Part shown: piece after piece, positions 18,401 through 27,913 of the stretch | How positions within the stretch are numbered: the stretch's first letter is position 1 | Layout of the letters: each line of letters starts with the position of its first letter | NCBI GenBank assembly: GCA_037200985.1 | Contig: JBBCGJ010000001.1 | Coordinates: 2,890,756 to 2,954,755, forward strand | Direction: 5' to 3' | Source of the DNA: Rhizomicrobium sp. | GTDB taxonomy: Bacteria > Pseudomonadota > Alphaproteobacteria > Micropepsales > Micropepsaceae | DNA length: 64,000 nt | Translations under genes and position numbers: made by a program | Notes under the pieces: model-generated | The model's input: only the letters and a program-made list of their open reading frames with translations | What the model was told of the DNA's origin: nothing | Databases searched by the model: none

Positions 18401-21400
18401 GTCTTGCCCGTCGTGCCGGCGACGATGGCGCCCGAGCCCCGCGTCCCGCTGAACGCGCCTTGCGTCAGCGTGAAGCGGTTCATCGCGTCGTATTTGTACC
18501 AGTAGTCCTGCGTCACGCTGGTCGCCGAGGCCGCGCCCTGCGCGTCCAGCGTCCGGTAGCTCGACACCATCCGGCGGATGTCGCCCCCGAGGTCGTATTC
18601 CCAGGCGACGCTCGCCGGCAGCAGGCCGTTGGCCGCGCCGGTGTCGGAATAGCTCGCCATCCGCGTGTCGGCGTCCCAGGTGACGGTCGCGTCCTCCTGG
18701 GTCGTGGCGTGCAGGCCCGGCTGGTATTTGGGCGGGCCCGCCTCACCGCTGTCGTTCTGGATGTTGTGGTAGGTCGTCACCGTCTCGCGCACGCGGTTGC
18801 CCGCCGCGTCGGTGGCGTAGGCCTCCGCCGTCCAGTCGGTGAAGTAGACATAGTAGCCCGGATCGCCGCTGATCCCGTTCACCCAGACGAAGCTGTGATC
18901 GGCCGCCGAGACCGCCGTCGCCAGCGCCCCGGTGTTGTAATAGGTGAAGGCCGGCGCGTACTCCGCCAGGCCTTCCGACACAACCCAGCCCGCGCTGTTG
19001 TAGGTGTAGGTCAGCGTGTCCGGGCTGCCGCCGAAGTCGGTCTTGGTCACGACATGGCCGAAGCTGTCGTCCTGCTCGGTCGCGGTGAGGCCGGCGGCGT
19101 TGACCGTGGTCCTGGTCCAGCCGCCGAAAGTGCCCAGCCCCGCCGTCGCGATGGCGGACGACCACGCATAGGCGTAGGTCGTCGTGTTGCCGCCCATGTC
19201 GACGGCCTTCACCACCCGGCCCGCGGCATCGTAATCGGTGGTGTCGAGCACCGTGGCGCCGAGCTGGCTGTTCCAATGCTTGATGCGCTGGCCGAGGCCG
19301 TCATAGGCGTAGCTGTCGGTGAGCTGGACGGTCGCCCCGGTGGGATTGCCCGGGCTGCCCGCCGGGCGCGCCTGGTGCACCTGGGTGATCAGCCGGTCCA
19401 TCGCGTCATAGGCGTAGGTCTCGACCTTGCCGACCTCGTTGGTGTTCTGGCGCAGGTCGCCGAAGACGTCGTAGCCATTGGCGACGACGCCGCTGTCGGC
19501 GTGGAACTCCTTCAGCACCGAGGCATCGGCGCCGCCATAGCCGCTGTCGGCGAGAAGCGTGCGCGTGTTGAGATTGTTGTTGGCGTCGCGAACGCCCACC
19601 ACGCGGCCGGAGAGATCGTAATAATTGGTGACGGTCGGCCGGCCCGTGGCGATGGTCCCGTTCTCGGACGTCCAGCTGACGGACGGGCTCTGCTGCAGGA
19701 TGACCTTGCCCATGGTGTTGTAGGTGAAATCGGTGACGTAGCCGCGCGCGTCGGTCTGGCGGGCGATCTCGCCGAAGGCGTTGTAGGCATTCGCGGTGGC
19801 GACGGCGGCGGTGGTCGTGGTGCTGAGCTGGCGCAGCGGCGCCACGCTCTGGGTGGCCAGGCCCCGCTTGTCGTATCCGGTGATGGTGACGACCATGCCG
19901 GCGACCGCGACGGTGCCGATGGCGGAGGCGCCGTTGTTGGTGAGCAGGCCCACGGCCTGATCGACCGTCAGGCTCGACCAGGCATAGCCGGCCGGCAGGG
20001 CGTTGCCGTCGGAGGCGATCTCGAGCGTCTGCTTGCCGTCGGCATTGTAGAGATAGAGCTTGACGGTGCCGTCGCCGGCGGTGCTGCGGATCATCCGCCC
20101 GCCGCCATCGTAGGAGGCGGTCTCCTGCGTCACCCCGTTGATCCCGCGCGACACCACCTCGCCATAGGCGTTGTAGCCCATCTGGTACTGGTCGCCGAAG
20201 CTCCAGCTCGTGCCGTTGTAGGTCGCGACCGACTGGAAGGTGACGCGGCCGAGCGCGTCGTAGCGCGTGGCCGAGGCTTCGGTGACGCTGGTGCCGTCGG
20301 ACCTGGCGCGGGCATAGCTCACCTTCAGCGTGCGTCCGTCGGCATCGTAGAAATAGCTGCGCGCGAAGCCCGAAGCGTCGGTCATGGTCGCCAGCCGCCC
20401 GCCGGCCCCGTAGGCGTAGGTGGTGACGTGGGCGCTGTTCTCCACCGTGCGCGTGAGGTCGTTGAGCCCGTCGTAATACTCATTGGTGAGTTGCTGGACG
20501 TTTGCGCCGGCGTAGTCGGTGAAAGCCGTGCCGGCGACGGAGGTCTGGCGGCCCTCGCTGTCATAGGTATAGGCGGTATAGTCGCCGGTCGCCTCGGTCT
20601 TGCGCGTGACCTCGCCCAGGCCGTTATAGGTGTAGGTGACCGTCGAACTGGTGGCGGCGGCCGTCAGCGCGCCGTTGGTGCCGTTGACCGTCCAGGCGAC
20701 GACGCCGGTGCGGGTCTCCGTCAGGCGGCGGCCGTTGCGGTCGTAGGTGAAGGTGGTGACGCGGTCATTGGTGGCGTCGATGGCGACGCTGGGGATGGCG
20801 GCGGCGGTCGGCGTGCCGGTGAACCGCGTCGCATAGCGCCGCTCGGTCGTGACGTTGCCGTCGGCGTCGAGCGCATAGGTCGTCAGATAGCCTTCCTGGT
20901 CGAGCTGCGCGACCTTGCGGTTCATCTTGTCGTAGTAGAACCAGGAGGTGTTGCCGCCGCTGCCGTTGACGATGCCGTCGGTCTGGCACACGACATTGCC
21001 GTTCTTGTCGTAGACATTGGCGATGCTGACGGTAGCGCCGGCGCCGACGGCCTGGGTGGAATAGGCCGAGCCGTTCCACGATCCGGTGCGCAGGCTGGCG
21101 ACCGAGGTCGTGAGCAGCTCGTTGGCGCGGTCATAGGTGTAATCGGTCTCGCGCCAGGTGTCGCCGCCCGCCGGCGAAGGCGGCGTGCCGCCCGGAGTGG
21201 TGGGGATCGCGATGGCGGTGGCGTAGACACGCTGAGCGACCACGTTGCCGTTGGCGTCGTAGGTCCAGTTCGACAGCACGCCCAGCGCATTGACCGCTGC
21301 GATCCGGCGGTTGAGGTGATCGTAATATGTGAGGGCGCGCGCGCCGTTGGCGTCGTCCTGCTCGATGAGATTTCCGCGCGAATCGTATTTGTAGGTCGTG

Positions 21401-24400
21401 GTCGGCGTGACGTTGGTGAGCGTCTTCAGGTCGGTCGGCGAGACGACGGAGATGATCTCGGTCGTCGTGTTGCCGAGCACCTGCGTCAGCACCCGGTTCA
21501 TCTTGTCGTAGGTGTAGGTGGTGGTGCGCTGTTCCGTCAGGCCGGAGGCCTCGATGCGCGTCAGCAGGTTGCCGCGCGCGTCGTAGGTATAGGCGTTGGT
21601 GACGCTGGAGGCCTCGACGGAGCCGTCCGCCCGGGTCGAACTGATCGGCAGGACCTCGGTCTTGAGCAGGCCGCGGCGGTCGAAGGTGTTGGTGGTGACG
21701 CCGCCCAGCTTGTTGCGCACCGTCAGCCGGTCGCCGAACGCGTCCAGCGTGTATTGCTCGTAATAGCCCTCCGCGTCCGTCACCTTCGTGACGCGGTCGA
21801 GCTTGTCGCGGGTGAAGGTGGTGGTGGCGTCCTCGGTCGCGCTGGTCGTGACGGTCGGCGGCGTGCCGACGACGATGGTGCCGGTGACGGCGGTGGCGTA
21901 GTGCGTGGCCGAGACGACCGCGTTGCCGACGGTATAAATTGTAGCGGTTGCATAGCCGTTGGCGTCGACAGCGAGCGTCTGGCGATTCAAGCCGTCGTAA
22001 TAGAAGTAGCTGCTGTTGCCGAGGGCATCGATGGACTTCGCCACGTTGCCGAACGCGTCGTACTGATAGGTCGTGACGGCGCTGTTGGATGCGTCGATCG
22101 GGACCGTCTTGGTAAGCACCTGGCCCAGGGCGTCATAGGTGTAGGTCGTGGTGTAGCCGCGGCCGTCGAGCACCGTCAGGACATGGCCCAGGCCGTCATA
22201 GGTGTAGGCGATAGTCGCAGACTCCGCCGCGCCATAGCCCACTGTCGTGTTCGCGACGCGTCCGGCCGCATCGTAGACCACATGCGCGGTCGCGGCATCC
22301 CCGGTGCCGTAGGCGACTGTCGTGTCGGTGACGCGGCCCAGCGCGTCGTAGACGATGTGCGTGCGCACGCCCATGCCGTCATAACTGTCGACGATGCGGC
22401 CGTCGACGTCATACGCCACGCTGGTCTGAACCGCCGTCGCGGGGATCGTGCCGATCTGGGTCGCCAGGCTCGCCTGGGTCACCGCATCGGTAACGGTGTA
22501 GGAGGCGGCGAGACGGATCGTGCCGGTCTGGCGGCCGGCTGTGTCATACAGGATCTGGGTGACATAACCTTCGGCGTCGACGGTGTAGACCACCTCGCCC
22601 TTGACGTCATAGACCATGCGGCTGATGCGGTTGGCCGTATTGGACGCCTGGCCGGCTGCCCAGCTGTCCATTGTCGCCTGACTGGCGTCGGCGCCGAGCG
22701 GCTGGAGCGTGGCGTATTGCACCTGCTTCACCAGATGGCCGACGGCGTCGTAGTTGAAGCCCGTCACGCCGCCCAGCGCGTCTACCGAATAGGCAAGATT
22801 GCCGGTCGTGGCGTTGTAGACCGACCAACTCGTGCGCGTATCGGCGTTGGCGGCGAGGTTCAGCGTGGTGATCTGGCCGGCGACATAGCTCAGCGTGTAG
22901 CTGGACGTCGAGCCGATCGACGCGCCGTATTGCGTGGTGTGAATGAGCTTGCCGGTCGCGTTGTAGACATACTCGGTTGGCCGCAGATTGTCGTCGAGCG
23001 TGTAGCGCAGAACGCCTTCGTCGTCGTAGAAATAACGATTGTGGATGTCGGCGGCGACGGTGCCGACGCTGGTCTGCAGCTGCGCGAAGGTCCCCGTGGC
23101 CCTCAGTCCAGACGCCGCGGCTGTGGCATAGGAAATGGTATCGATCGTCTCGCCGGCCGTATTGTAGGTGATCTGGCTCAGATAGCCGTCGGCGTTCAGC
23201 GATCCGATCAGCCGGCCGTCCGTGTCGCAAAAGTTGCGGGTAACCTGATCCTTGGCTGCGTTGGCGGTGGGCAGCTGCAGCGTCGTCGGTGCCGTGGTCT
23301 TGAAGCCGGTGACCGTCGCCGCCGCGATGACGTTGGCGTAGGATGTCGTCGACACGACATTGCCCATGCCGTCATAGGCGATGACCGTCGCGTCGCCATC
23401 CTGGTCGATCGATTCGATCAACCGGTCGGCGTGGTCGTAGATCCGCCAGCCCCACACGTCGCCCGCATTCGGCGCCGGCCGGATCGTGCTGAGGGCGATG
23501 TTGGCCGGGTTGCCGCTGCCGTCGACCAGCGAAGACAGATTGGCCGAGGTGAGTCTCGTCGCATAGCCGATGCTCGCCACCAGCCGGTCGCTCTGGTCGT
23601 AGCGATACTCCGTTATCGAGCCGTCGGCCGCGATGTCGGCGACCTTGCGGCCCACCGCATCGTAGAGATAGTAAGTCTTGTTGCCGGTCGCGTCGCTGAC
23701 CATGCGCAGATTGCCCAGCGTATCGTAGGCGTAGGCGGTCGTGCCGGTGGCGACGCCCGTGCCCGATTGCACGGAGCTTACGAGCTGGCCCGCGAGATTG
23801 TAGGTCGAGGTATCGACCAGGCCGTTGGCCAGGGTCACCACGGTCTTGTTCAGGCTGTCGGTGAAGGCGATGGCGGTGGTGGCGCCGTTGAGGTCGGTCG
23901 AGCCGACGACACGGCCCAGGCCGTCATAGACGAAGACCTGGGCGTTCGAGACCCCGCTTGTCGCGGTGTTCAAGAGGTTGCCGAACTGATCGTAGGTATA
24001 GGACGTGACCGTATAACGCTGGGTGGTTAGTCCGGTGCCGTCCGCCGCCGCCGCGCTGTAGGTCTTCACGGAGCTCACGTTGCCGCGGAAGTCATAGGCC
24101 GTGTCGGCGCGCTCGCTGGTGCTCTTGTCCGCAATGGCGGCGACCCAACTCGTCAAGGCGCTTTCCGCGATCGAGGTGGTCGTGCCCAGCCCGGTCACAT
24201 TGTAGGTATTGTCGCGATAGGCGATCGCCGAGCTCTGCTGGCCGGCGGCGTTGTAGCGGTACTCGGTCACCTCACCCTGCGCGCTCACCACATAGCGCAG
24301 GTGGCCTTCGGCATCGTAAGCGTAGCGCGTCGTGCTGGGTTGGCTCGGCTGGCCCGCGCCGGCGCCGTCCGGATCGGGCACAAAATAGGCCGTCGCCGTC

Positions 24401-25626
24401 AGGAGCCTGTTGAGCAGCGCCGTATTGGTGTTCGTCGTATCGTAAAAATAGCTGATTGTGTTGCCGGCCGCATCGCGCTGCAGCGTCATGTTGCCGTTGG
24501 TGTCGTATTGGTAGGTCACGACATCGCCGCCACCGTCCGTCGCAGACGTGACGTTGCCGTTGGCGTCATAGGCATAATAGATGTTCTGCGCCGTCGCTCC
24601 CGACTGCGCGGGAGGCAGCATAATCCGGGTCAACTGGTTGGCGGCGTCGTAGTAGAGCTTGGTCGCGTTGCCCAGATTGTCGGTGACGGTGGTGATCTTG
24701 TTGACGGTATCGTAGCCGATCGTCGTCGTGCTGGTGACGCCGCTGGCCTGTGTCTGGGCAAGGGTCGCGACGCGGAAACTGGCGTCGTAGGTGATCGCCA
24801 GATGAGCCCCGCCGGTCTGGCTGATCGAGGCGACGCGCTTGGAGGTGCCGTCATAGGTATAGGTGGTGACGACCGTCTTTCCGTCGGCGATCGCATTGTC
24901 CTCCGGCGAAAGGTCCGTCGTTACCGTCGAGAGCCGGTTCGACGCATCGTAGGTGTAGCGCGTGCGCGTCAGCGTCGCTCCGCCGGACAGCGTCGTCGCG
25001 ATCTGCGTCAGATTGTTGCCCGACCAGGTCAGGTCGGTGTGCTCGCCGTCCTGGGTGGTGACCCGGGTCAAGAGACTCCCGGTATAGGCATAGGTAAGCT
25101 GGTTGCCGTCGACGTCCCGGGTCGCCGTGATCCGGCCGCCATTGGAGGCATCGTAGGTGTCGACGTGGCGGGAACTCCCGTCGGTCCAGGTCCAGACGTT
25201 CGCCGCGAAGCTCAGCGTGTCGTAGGCGCCGCTCCCCTGATAGCAGACATAGGCGCCGAGCGTGGCGTTGTAGGTGTAGATCTCGTCCGAGCCGTCCCAG
25301 TCGGTGCGGGTCACCGTGCTGCCGGCCGTGTTCACCGTGCCGGTAAGGTTGGTCACCTGGCGCTGTGCGTTGAGGCGCCAATTGTCGCCATTGTCGTCGT
25401 TGAGCGCCCCAAGGCTGTTATAGGCCCGCGAGACCGCGCTGTCGGGACCCTGCCCAATCAGGATCTCGTCCGTCCGGTCAATCATCAGATTGCCGGTCGC
25501 GCCGTTCACAGTGACGTTCTCGCCATACCGGCCAAACGACGAGCTGCCCAACTGGCCCCGCGAACCCAGCACCCAGCCCGAACTGCGCTCGAGCCCCAGG
25601 CCCATTCCCGTGACAATCGCAACCAT
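15472..25626 (-). CDS. Giant Rhs/YD-repeat polymorphic toxin with lipase-like tip
   Basis: 3384 residues from ATG 25624-25626, chosen because TTGGAGGGG stands about 6 bases upstream and the N-terminus MVAIVTGMGLGLERSSG looks like Rhs relatives; a start 24 codons earlier lacks this. Dozens of YD repeats (YDALGRV and YTYDANGN types) form the expected shell. A LysM-like domain follows (17383-17530), then GACGVFGQILLAV and repeated QKSFDW or QNKFSW Gly/Ala-rich units. The tip (16590-15472) has VFAYRGTD and the lipase nucleophile elbow GQSLGG (15829-15846), as in DUF2974 or lipase-3 hydrolases, so a phospholipase toxin is likely. No PAAR or VgrG signature is seen; the secretion route is unknown. 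Confidence 0.85.
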   Translation of the reverse strand: MVAIVTGMGLGLERSSGWVLGSRGQLGSSSFGRYGENVTVNGATGNLMIDRTDEILIGQGPDSAVSRAYNSLGALNDDNGDNWRLNAQRQVTNLTGTVNTAGSTVTRTDWDGSDEIYTYNATLGAYVCYQGSGAYDTLSFAANVWTWTDGSSRHVDTYDASNGGRITATRDVDGNQLTYAYTGSLLTRVTTQDGEHTDLTWSGNNLTQIATTLSGGATLTRTRYTYDASNRLSTVTTDLSPEDNAIADGKTVVTTYTYDGTSKRVASISQTGGAHLAITYDASFRVATLAQTQASGVTSTTTIGYDTVNKITTVTDNLGNATKLYYDAANQLTRIMLPPAQSGATAQNIYYAYDANGNVTSATDGGGDVVTYQYDTNGNMTLQRDAAGNTISYFYDTTNTNTALLNRLLTATAYFVPDPDGAGAGQPSQPSTTRYAYDAEGHLRYVVSAQGEVTEYRYNAAGQQSSAIAYRDNTYNVTGLGTTTSIAESALTSWVAAIADKSTSERADTAYDFRGNVSSVKTYSAAAADGTGLTTQRYTVTSYTYDQFGNLLNTATSGVSNAQVFVYDGLGRVVGSTDLNGATTAIAFTDSLNKTVVTLANGLVDTSTYNLAGQLVSSVQSGTGVATGTTAYAYDTLGNLRMVSDATGNKTYYLYDAVGRKVADIAADGSITEYRYDQSDRLVASIGYATRLTSANLSSLVDGSGNPANIALSTIRPAPNAGDVWGWRIYDHADRLIESIDQDGDATVIAYDGMGNVVSTTSYANVIAAATVTGFKTTAPTTLQLPTANAAKDQVTRNFCDTDGRLIGSLNADGYLSQITYNTAGETIDTISYATAAASGLRATGTFAQLQTSVGTVAADIHNRYFYDDEGVLRYTLDDNLRPTEYVYNATGKLIHTTQYGASIGSTSSYTLSYVAGQITTLNLAANADTRTSWSVYNATTGNLAYSVDALGGVTGFNYDAVGHLVKQVQYATLQPLGADASQATMDSWAAGQASNTANRISRMVYDVKGEVVYTVDAEGYVTQILYDTAGRQTGTIRLAASYTVTDAVTQASLATQIGTIPATAVQTSVAYDVDGRIVDSYDGMGVRTHIVYDALGRVTDTTVAYGTGDAATAHVVYDAAGRVANTTVGYGAAESATIAYTYDGLGHVLTVLDGRGYTTTYTYDALGQVLTKTVPIDASNSAVTTYQYDAFGNVAKSIDALGNSSYFYYDGLNRQTLAVDANGYATATIYTVGNAVVSATHYATAVTGTIVVGTPPTVTTSATEDATTTFTRDKLDRVTKVTDAEGYYEQYTLDAFGDRLTVRNKLGGVTTNTFDRRGLLKTEVLPISSTRADGSVEASSVTNAYTYDARGNLLTRIEASGLTEQRTTTYTYDKMNRVLTQVLGNTTTEIISVVSPTDLKTLTNVTPTTTYKYDSRGNLIEQDDANGARALTYYDHLNRRIAAVNALGVLSNWTYDANGNVVAQRVYATAIAIPTTPGGTPPSPAGGDTWRETDYTYDRANELLTTSVASLRTGSWNGSAYSTQAVGAGATVSIANVYDKNGNVVCQTDGIVNGSGGNTSWFYYDKMNRKVAQLDQEGYLTTYALDADGNVTTERRYATRFTGTPTAAAIPSVAIDATNDRVTTFTYDRNGRRLTETRTGVVAWTVNGTNGALTAAATSSTVTYTYNGLGEVTRKTEATGDYTAYTYDSEGRQTSVAGTAFTDYAGANVQQLTNEYYDGLNDLTRTVENSAHVTTYAYGAGGRLATMTDASGFARSYFYDADGRTLKVSYARARSDGTSVTEASATRYDALGRVTFQSVATYNGTSWSFGDQYQMGYNAYGEVVSRGINGVTQETASYDGGGRMIRSTAGDGTVKLYLYNADGKQTLEIASDGNALPAGYAWSSLTVDQAVGLLTNNGASAIGTVAVAGMVVTITGYDKRGLATQSVAPLRQLSTTTTAAVATANAYNAFGEIARQTDARGYVTDFTYNTMGKVILQQSPSVSWTSENGTIATGRPTVTNYYDLSGRVVGVRDANNNLNTRTLLADSGYGGADASVLKEFHADSGVVANGYDVFGDLRQNTNEVGKVETYAYDAMDRLITQVHQARPAGSPGNPTGATVQLTDSYAYDGLGQRIKHWNSQLGATVLDTTDYDAAGRVVKAVDMGGNTTTYAYAWSSAIATAGLGTFGGWTRTTVNAAGLTATEQDDSFGHVVTKTDFGGSPDTLTYTYNSAGWVVSEGLAEYAPAFTYYNTGALATAVSAADHSFVWVNGISGDPGYYVYFTDWTAEAYATDAAGNRVRETVTTYHNIQNDSGEAGPPKYQPGLHATTQEDATVTWDADTRMASYSDTGAANGLLPASVAWEYDLGGDIRRMVSSYRTLDAQGAASATSVTQDYWYKYDAMNRFTLTQGAFSGTRGSGAIVAGTTGKTVAYNSDGSRASAVNAADGTSEAYAYTADGYLAQVTVGGVVRASYALDAMGRVTDQKEYNAAGTSVVYERTAVYNTRSQVTSDQVTSVRSDGTWVTSTAYSYIADSDFDGVYGDHSDRYLGQVTDEIATVTKNGVAQPTTEAAFYYVWRDGALEASESYTPNRAAGGPQPNYNSYTYGQGGLLESVVVGDGRPRTVSFVTNLAGEVLARNEADNNTAAGDPHERHYYFGGIEVGAISNNGTSRVDYAQSIAQHIAVPGTGAFRGGATAATSYADFDQSYDPINGLNVAATAGRYTAQDGDTLEGIAYQVWGDASYWYLLADANGLISDAGLQAGMSLIVPDKVANSHNNSSTYRVYDPNEAQGNNSPTVPKPAARHGGACGVFGQILLAVIAIAVAVVTAGAAVAALGPAGMTLGGGIGTVLSGSAASVVGVGGAIGIGVAAGAAGSIVSQGVGLALGIQNKFSWTGVAEAAIGGGIGAGVAAELGPALGGVDPVVAAAVEGVTSNVLSQGIGVATGLQKSFDWAGVAAAGVGAGVGTYVGGQIAGWQPFGAANGLLNQGARGLVSGMAGDIANAATRTLIDGSDFGDNVIAALPDTIGQTVGNAIAGVIQGSVTQTSQTPQPGSADYHARMDAYNQAIDSGMSSDLLGQIYQFLGLDGGQNMLDLGSQLYGDGQKNTYIPQDKAQQDTYNAVLSQWGSGKIGEASRFASIVAIKEWFQANTETISDSAMHAFNMGLLSADVSFNQSIPELLSGTGFSRVMASQQGQLFQGGTSPVLVDDGSGLYSAIYVSGTIGSSDASYVFAYRGTDFSSAADLFTNAQNNFDIPTKQYEYAVAAAQDLLPSIAARTAFTGQSLGGGLAEAGALAVGRPAVVFNAPGPSGIDLAVYGVPMKNILLKQNLITNYDVVGEWLGDAQAAGIIKSSFGATRPLPDVNPPTINGSKVSTNGLNFNPNSHGVEYDIYGIQYLVQHHIWPY
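17221..18432 (-). repeat. Rhs core repeat, copy 3 (parent copy)
   Basis: The block within the full Rhs gene that is repeated in both orphan modules. A 100-bp block at about 16613-16710, just before the tip, is also shared. Exchange between any two of the three copies would swap the toxin tip of the expressed gene. Confidence 0.85.
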
Positions 25627-25846
25627 CGCCCACCCCTCCAAGCGGAGACCGGCCGCAACACGGACAGAGCCCCTATTACCTGATCGGTAGGACGACAAAT
25701 CCGTTTAGGGATTATTTTGCGGACAGCCGGCGGATAACATCCGTCGATCCAACACCCTAATATGTCTCGCAAAATGCCGTTTGGGTTGCGCCGGGTTCTG
25801 CCTGTCGATACGTTGGAAGCTGGTCTCGAACGCCAGACGGTGCGCC

Positions 25847-26983
25847 ATGCCGGCAGAGGCAACGACCCTTCCCCACACGCGCCTGGATCGGCTATCGCGC
25901 TTTCTCGAACGCGATCCGGCGAATCCGGCGCTCCTGGCCGATGCCGCCCATGCTGCCTACGACGCGCAGGATTTCGAGCGCGCCGCCGCGCTGCTCAAAC
26001 GGTATCGCGCGCTGCAGGCGCTGCCGCCCGAGCTTGCGAATTTGGACGGGATGACCGCTCTCGCCAGCGGGCGCTTCGCCGACGCGGCGGCGGCATTCCA
26101 AAGCTTGCGGGACGCAGGGGCCGACGCGCCCGTCTTGCGCTTCAACCTGGCCTGGACGAAGGCGATGCAGGATCGGCATCGGGAGGCGCTCGATCTGCTG
26201 GACGAGGCAACCCTGGACGTCTCGCCGCGTGCGCCGGCTCTCAAAGTCGAAATGTTGCATCACCTCGGCAAGTTCGAGGACGCGCTGGCTCTCGGGCAGG
26301 ATCTGGCGCAACGCTATCCCGGCAACGAACGCCTCATGGGCGCACTTGCCAGCCTCGCGATGGACGCCGAAAGGGCCGATCTCGCCTTGCTCTACGCCGA
26401 GCGGGCCGGCGACGATCCCGTGGGCCGCGCGACGCTGGGCATGCTGACGCTCGGCGATCATGACGCCAGCCGGGCCCTTGCGATGTTCGAGGCGTCGATT
26501 GCCGCGCAACCGTCCAATGGACGCGCCTGGATCGGCAAGGGCCTGAGCCTTCTCGCCAGCGGCGACGCGGCGGCGGCGGCCCAGGCCATGGACCGCGGCG
26601 CGGACATCTTCAAGGATCACCTCGGCTCCTGGGTGGCGTCCGGCTGGGCCTATTTCCTGGCCGGGGACAATGCCAAAGCTCGGGCGCGCTTCGAGCAGGC
26701 GCTCGCCGTCGATCCCAATTTCGCGGAGATCCACGGCGGCTTGGCGGTTCTGGACGTTCTCGCCGGCGACGAATCGGGCGCGCGGCGGCGCCGCGAGACC
26801 GCGCTTCGGCTCGACCGCAAATGTTTCGGCGCGGCGCTCGCGCAGTCCCTGCTGCTGGAGCGAAGCGGCCGCATCCAGATGGCGCAGCGCGTGCGCGACA
26901 TGGCGATGTCGCAGCCGATCGGCCCCAAAGGCGAGACGCTGGCCCAGGCGCTCGCAGCGCTATCGATGAGCCGCCGCAAATAG
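25847..26983 (+). CDS. TPR-repeat protein
   Basis: 378 residues from ATG 25847 (MPAEATTLPHTRLDRL); a start 22 codons upstream is open but less natural. At least eight helical tetratricopeptide-like units are visible (ALLADAAHAAYDAQDFERAA, LRFNLAWTKAMQDRHREAL, GWAYFLAGDNAKARARFEQAL). No signal peptide. TPR proteins are protein-binding scaffolds; here it is divergent from the Rhs gene across a 220-bp gap and ends 3 bp before the convergent flagellar operon, so it could serve either. It may act as a chaperone or adaptor for the Rhs protein, but this is a guess from position. Confidence 0.75.
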   Translation: MPAEATTLPHTRLDRLSRFLERDPANPALLADAAHAAYDAQDFERAAALLKRYRALQALPPELANLDGMTALASGRFADAAAAFQSLRDAGADAPVLRFNLAWTKAMQDRHREALDLLDEATLDVSPRAPALKVEMLHHLGKFEDALALGQDLAQRYPGNERLMGALASLAMDAERADLALLYAERAGDDPVGRATLGMLTLGDHDASRALAMFEASIAAQPSNGRAWIGKGLSLLASGDAAAAAQAMDRGADIFKDHLGSWVASGWAYFLAGDNAKARARFEQALAVDPNFAEIHGGLAVLDVLAGDESGARRRRETALRLDRKCFGAALAQSLLLERSGRIQMAQRVRDMAMSQPIGPKGETLAQALAALSMSRRK

Positions 26984-26986
26984 ACC

Positions 26987-27328
26987 TTAGGTCGATTTGA
27001 GATCGGCGATCAGGCGCGACAACAGCCGCGCTGCCGCCTCGTCCGCATTGATGGCCTCGGTGACGCGTGAGACGATCTGCTGGAACTGCGCGTCGTTGAG
27101 AAGCGCCGGCCCGAGCTGATCGGCCAGGAGATTCTGGATCAGAGTGCGGCGCAGGTGATGCTCGTCGGCGCCGTCGATTGCGGCCAGCGCCTGCAGGCCG
27201 GCCGGTTCGTCCGGCGCCTGAACGCCGCTGCGCGCGCGCACTCCGGCACCGCCTCGCGCCTTGGCGCGCTCCTGAAGCTTTTGCCGAAGCAAGTGGACGA
27301 GCCGGTCGGCATTCGAGATCGGTTCCAT
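26987..27328 (-). CDS. Hypothetical protein at 3' end of flagellar operon
   Basis: 113 residues starting MEPISNADRLVHLLRQKL. I recognise no family. The N-terminal helix is basic and the C-terminal half is helical (LLNDAQFQQIVSRVTEAI, LLSRLIADL). Soluble, no signal. It lies 20 bp downstream of the TPR gene on the operon strand, after a GGAGG-containing sequence, so it is probably translated. It could be a flagellar chaperone or regulator by location, but nothing in the sequence says so. Confidence 0.55.
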   Translation of the reverse strand: MEPISNADRLVHLLRQKLQERAKARGGAGVRARSGVQAPDEPAGLQALAAIDGADEHHLRRTLIQNLLADQLGPALLNDAQFQQIVSRVTEAINADEAAARLLSRLIADLKST

Positions 27329-27348
27329 CCGCGTTCCTCCACCGTTCC

Positions 27349-27912
27349 TCAGTGCCTGGTGGATTTGAGCGCAGCCTGCCGCAGGAGGATATCGACCGAT
27401 GAAAAGGCGACGTCGCCCTCCGCCCGGCGACGCCGAATTTCGTCGATCACCAGCTGCATGTCGTTGTTCATGGGCACGTTCTCGCGATTGAGCGAAATCC
27501 CACGTTCGAGTTCGCGGACGGCGTCGTCGAAACGATCGCCGATGAGATGGGTCAGCCCGCCGGCGAATATCCGCAGCGGATTTTCGGTGGCCAGGCCGTG
27601 GAGCGGGCCCCATGCTTCCTGCGCCGCATAGGGCTCGCCGCTCGACAGCAGGAGCAGGCCAAGCTGAAATCGCGCCACCGCGTAGTCGGGCGCGAGATCG
27701 ACGGCGTGGCGCATCGCGACGCAGGCGGCCGCATAGTCCTGACCCGCCGCCAGCATGGAGCCTTTCAAGAAATGCAGCCTCGGATCGCCGGGATAGCTCG
27801 ACAAGGTCCTGTCCAACTCGCGCTGGGCGCTGCCCCGATCGACGCCGAGCGACGCAACCAGGTCGGCCAATGTGCTGTCCGGGCAGAGCCCGGTACTGCC
27901 GCGTTCCGCCAC
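27349..27912 (-). CDS. TPR-like protein downstream of fliA
   Basis: 187 residues from a GTG start at 27910-27912, chosen since GGGAGGATGAG stands right upstream and an earlier ATG would be deep inside fliA. Three TPR-like units are seen (LHFLKGSMLAAGQDYAAAC, ARFQLGLLLLSSGEPYAA and GGLTHLIGDRFDDAVRELERG). Cytoplasmic. It begins one base after the fliA stop, so coupled to it. Its job is unknown; small TPR proteins beside secretion ATPases often act as export chaperones. Confidence 0.65.
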   Translation of the reverse strand: MAERGSTGLCPDSTLADLVASLGVDRGSAQRELDRTLSSYPGDPRLHFLKGSMLAAGQDYAAACVAMRHAVDLAPDYAVARFQLGLLLLSSGEPYAAQEAWGPLHGLATENPLRIFAGGLTHLIGDRFDDAVRELERGISLNRENVPMNNDMQLVIDEIRRRRAEGDVAFSSVDILLRQAALKSTRH

Positions 27913-27913
27913 C

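Noticed and set aside
17275..24030. A 2251-codon plus-strand open frame opposite the Rhs gene
   Set aside because: It is the shadow of the G+C-rich Rhs repeats; its translation is an Ala/Gly/Arg/Val-rich low-complexity string with no domains, while the minus strand has clear YD repeats.
18000..25300. Regular spaced repeats that could look like a repeat array or CRISPR
   Set aside because: They are degenerate coding repeats of the YD type with variable spacing and no conserved DNA repeat.
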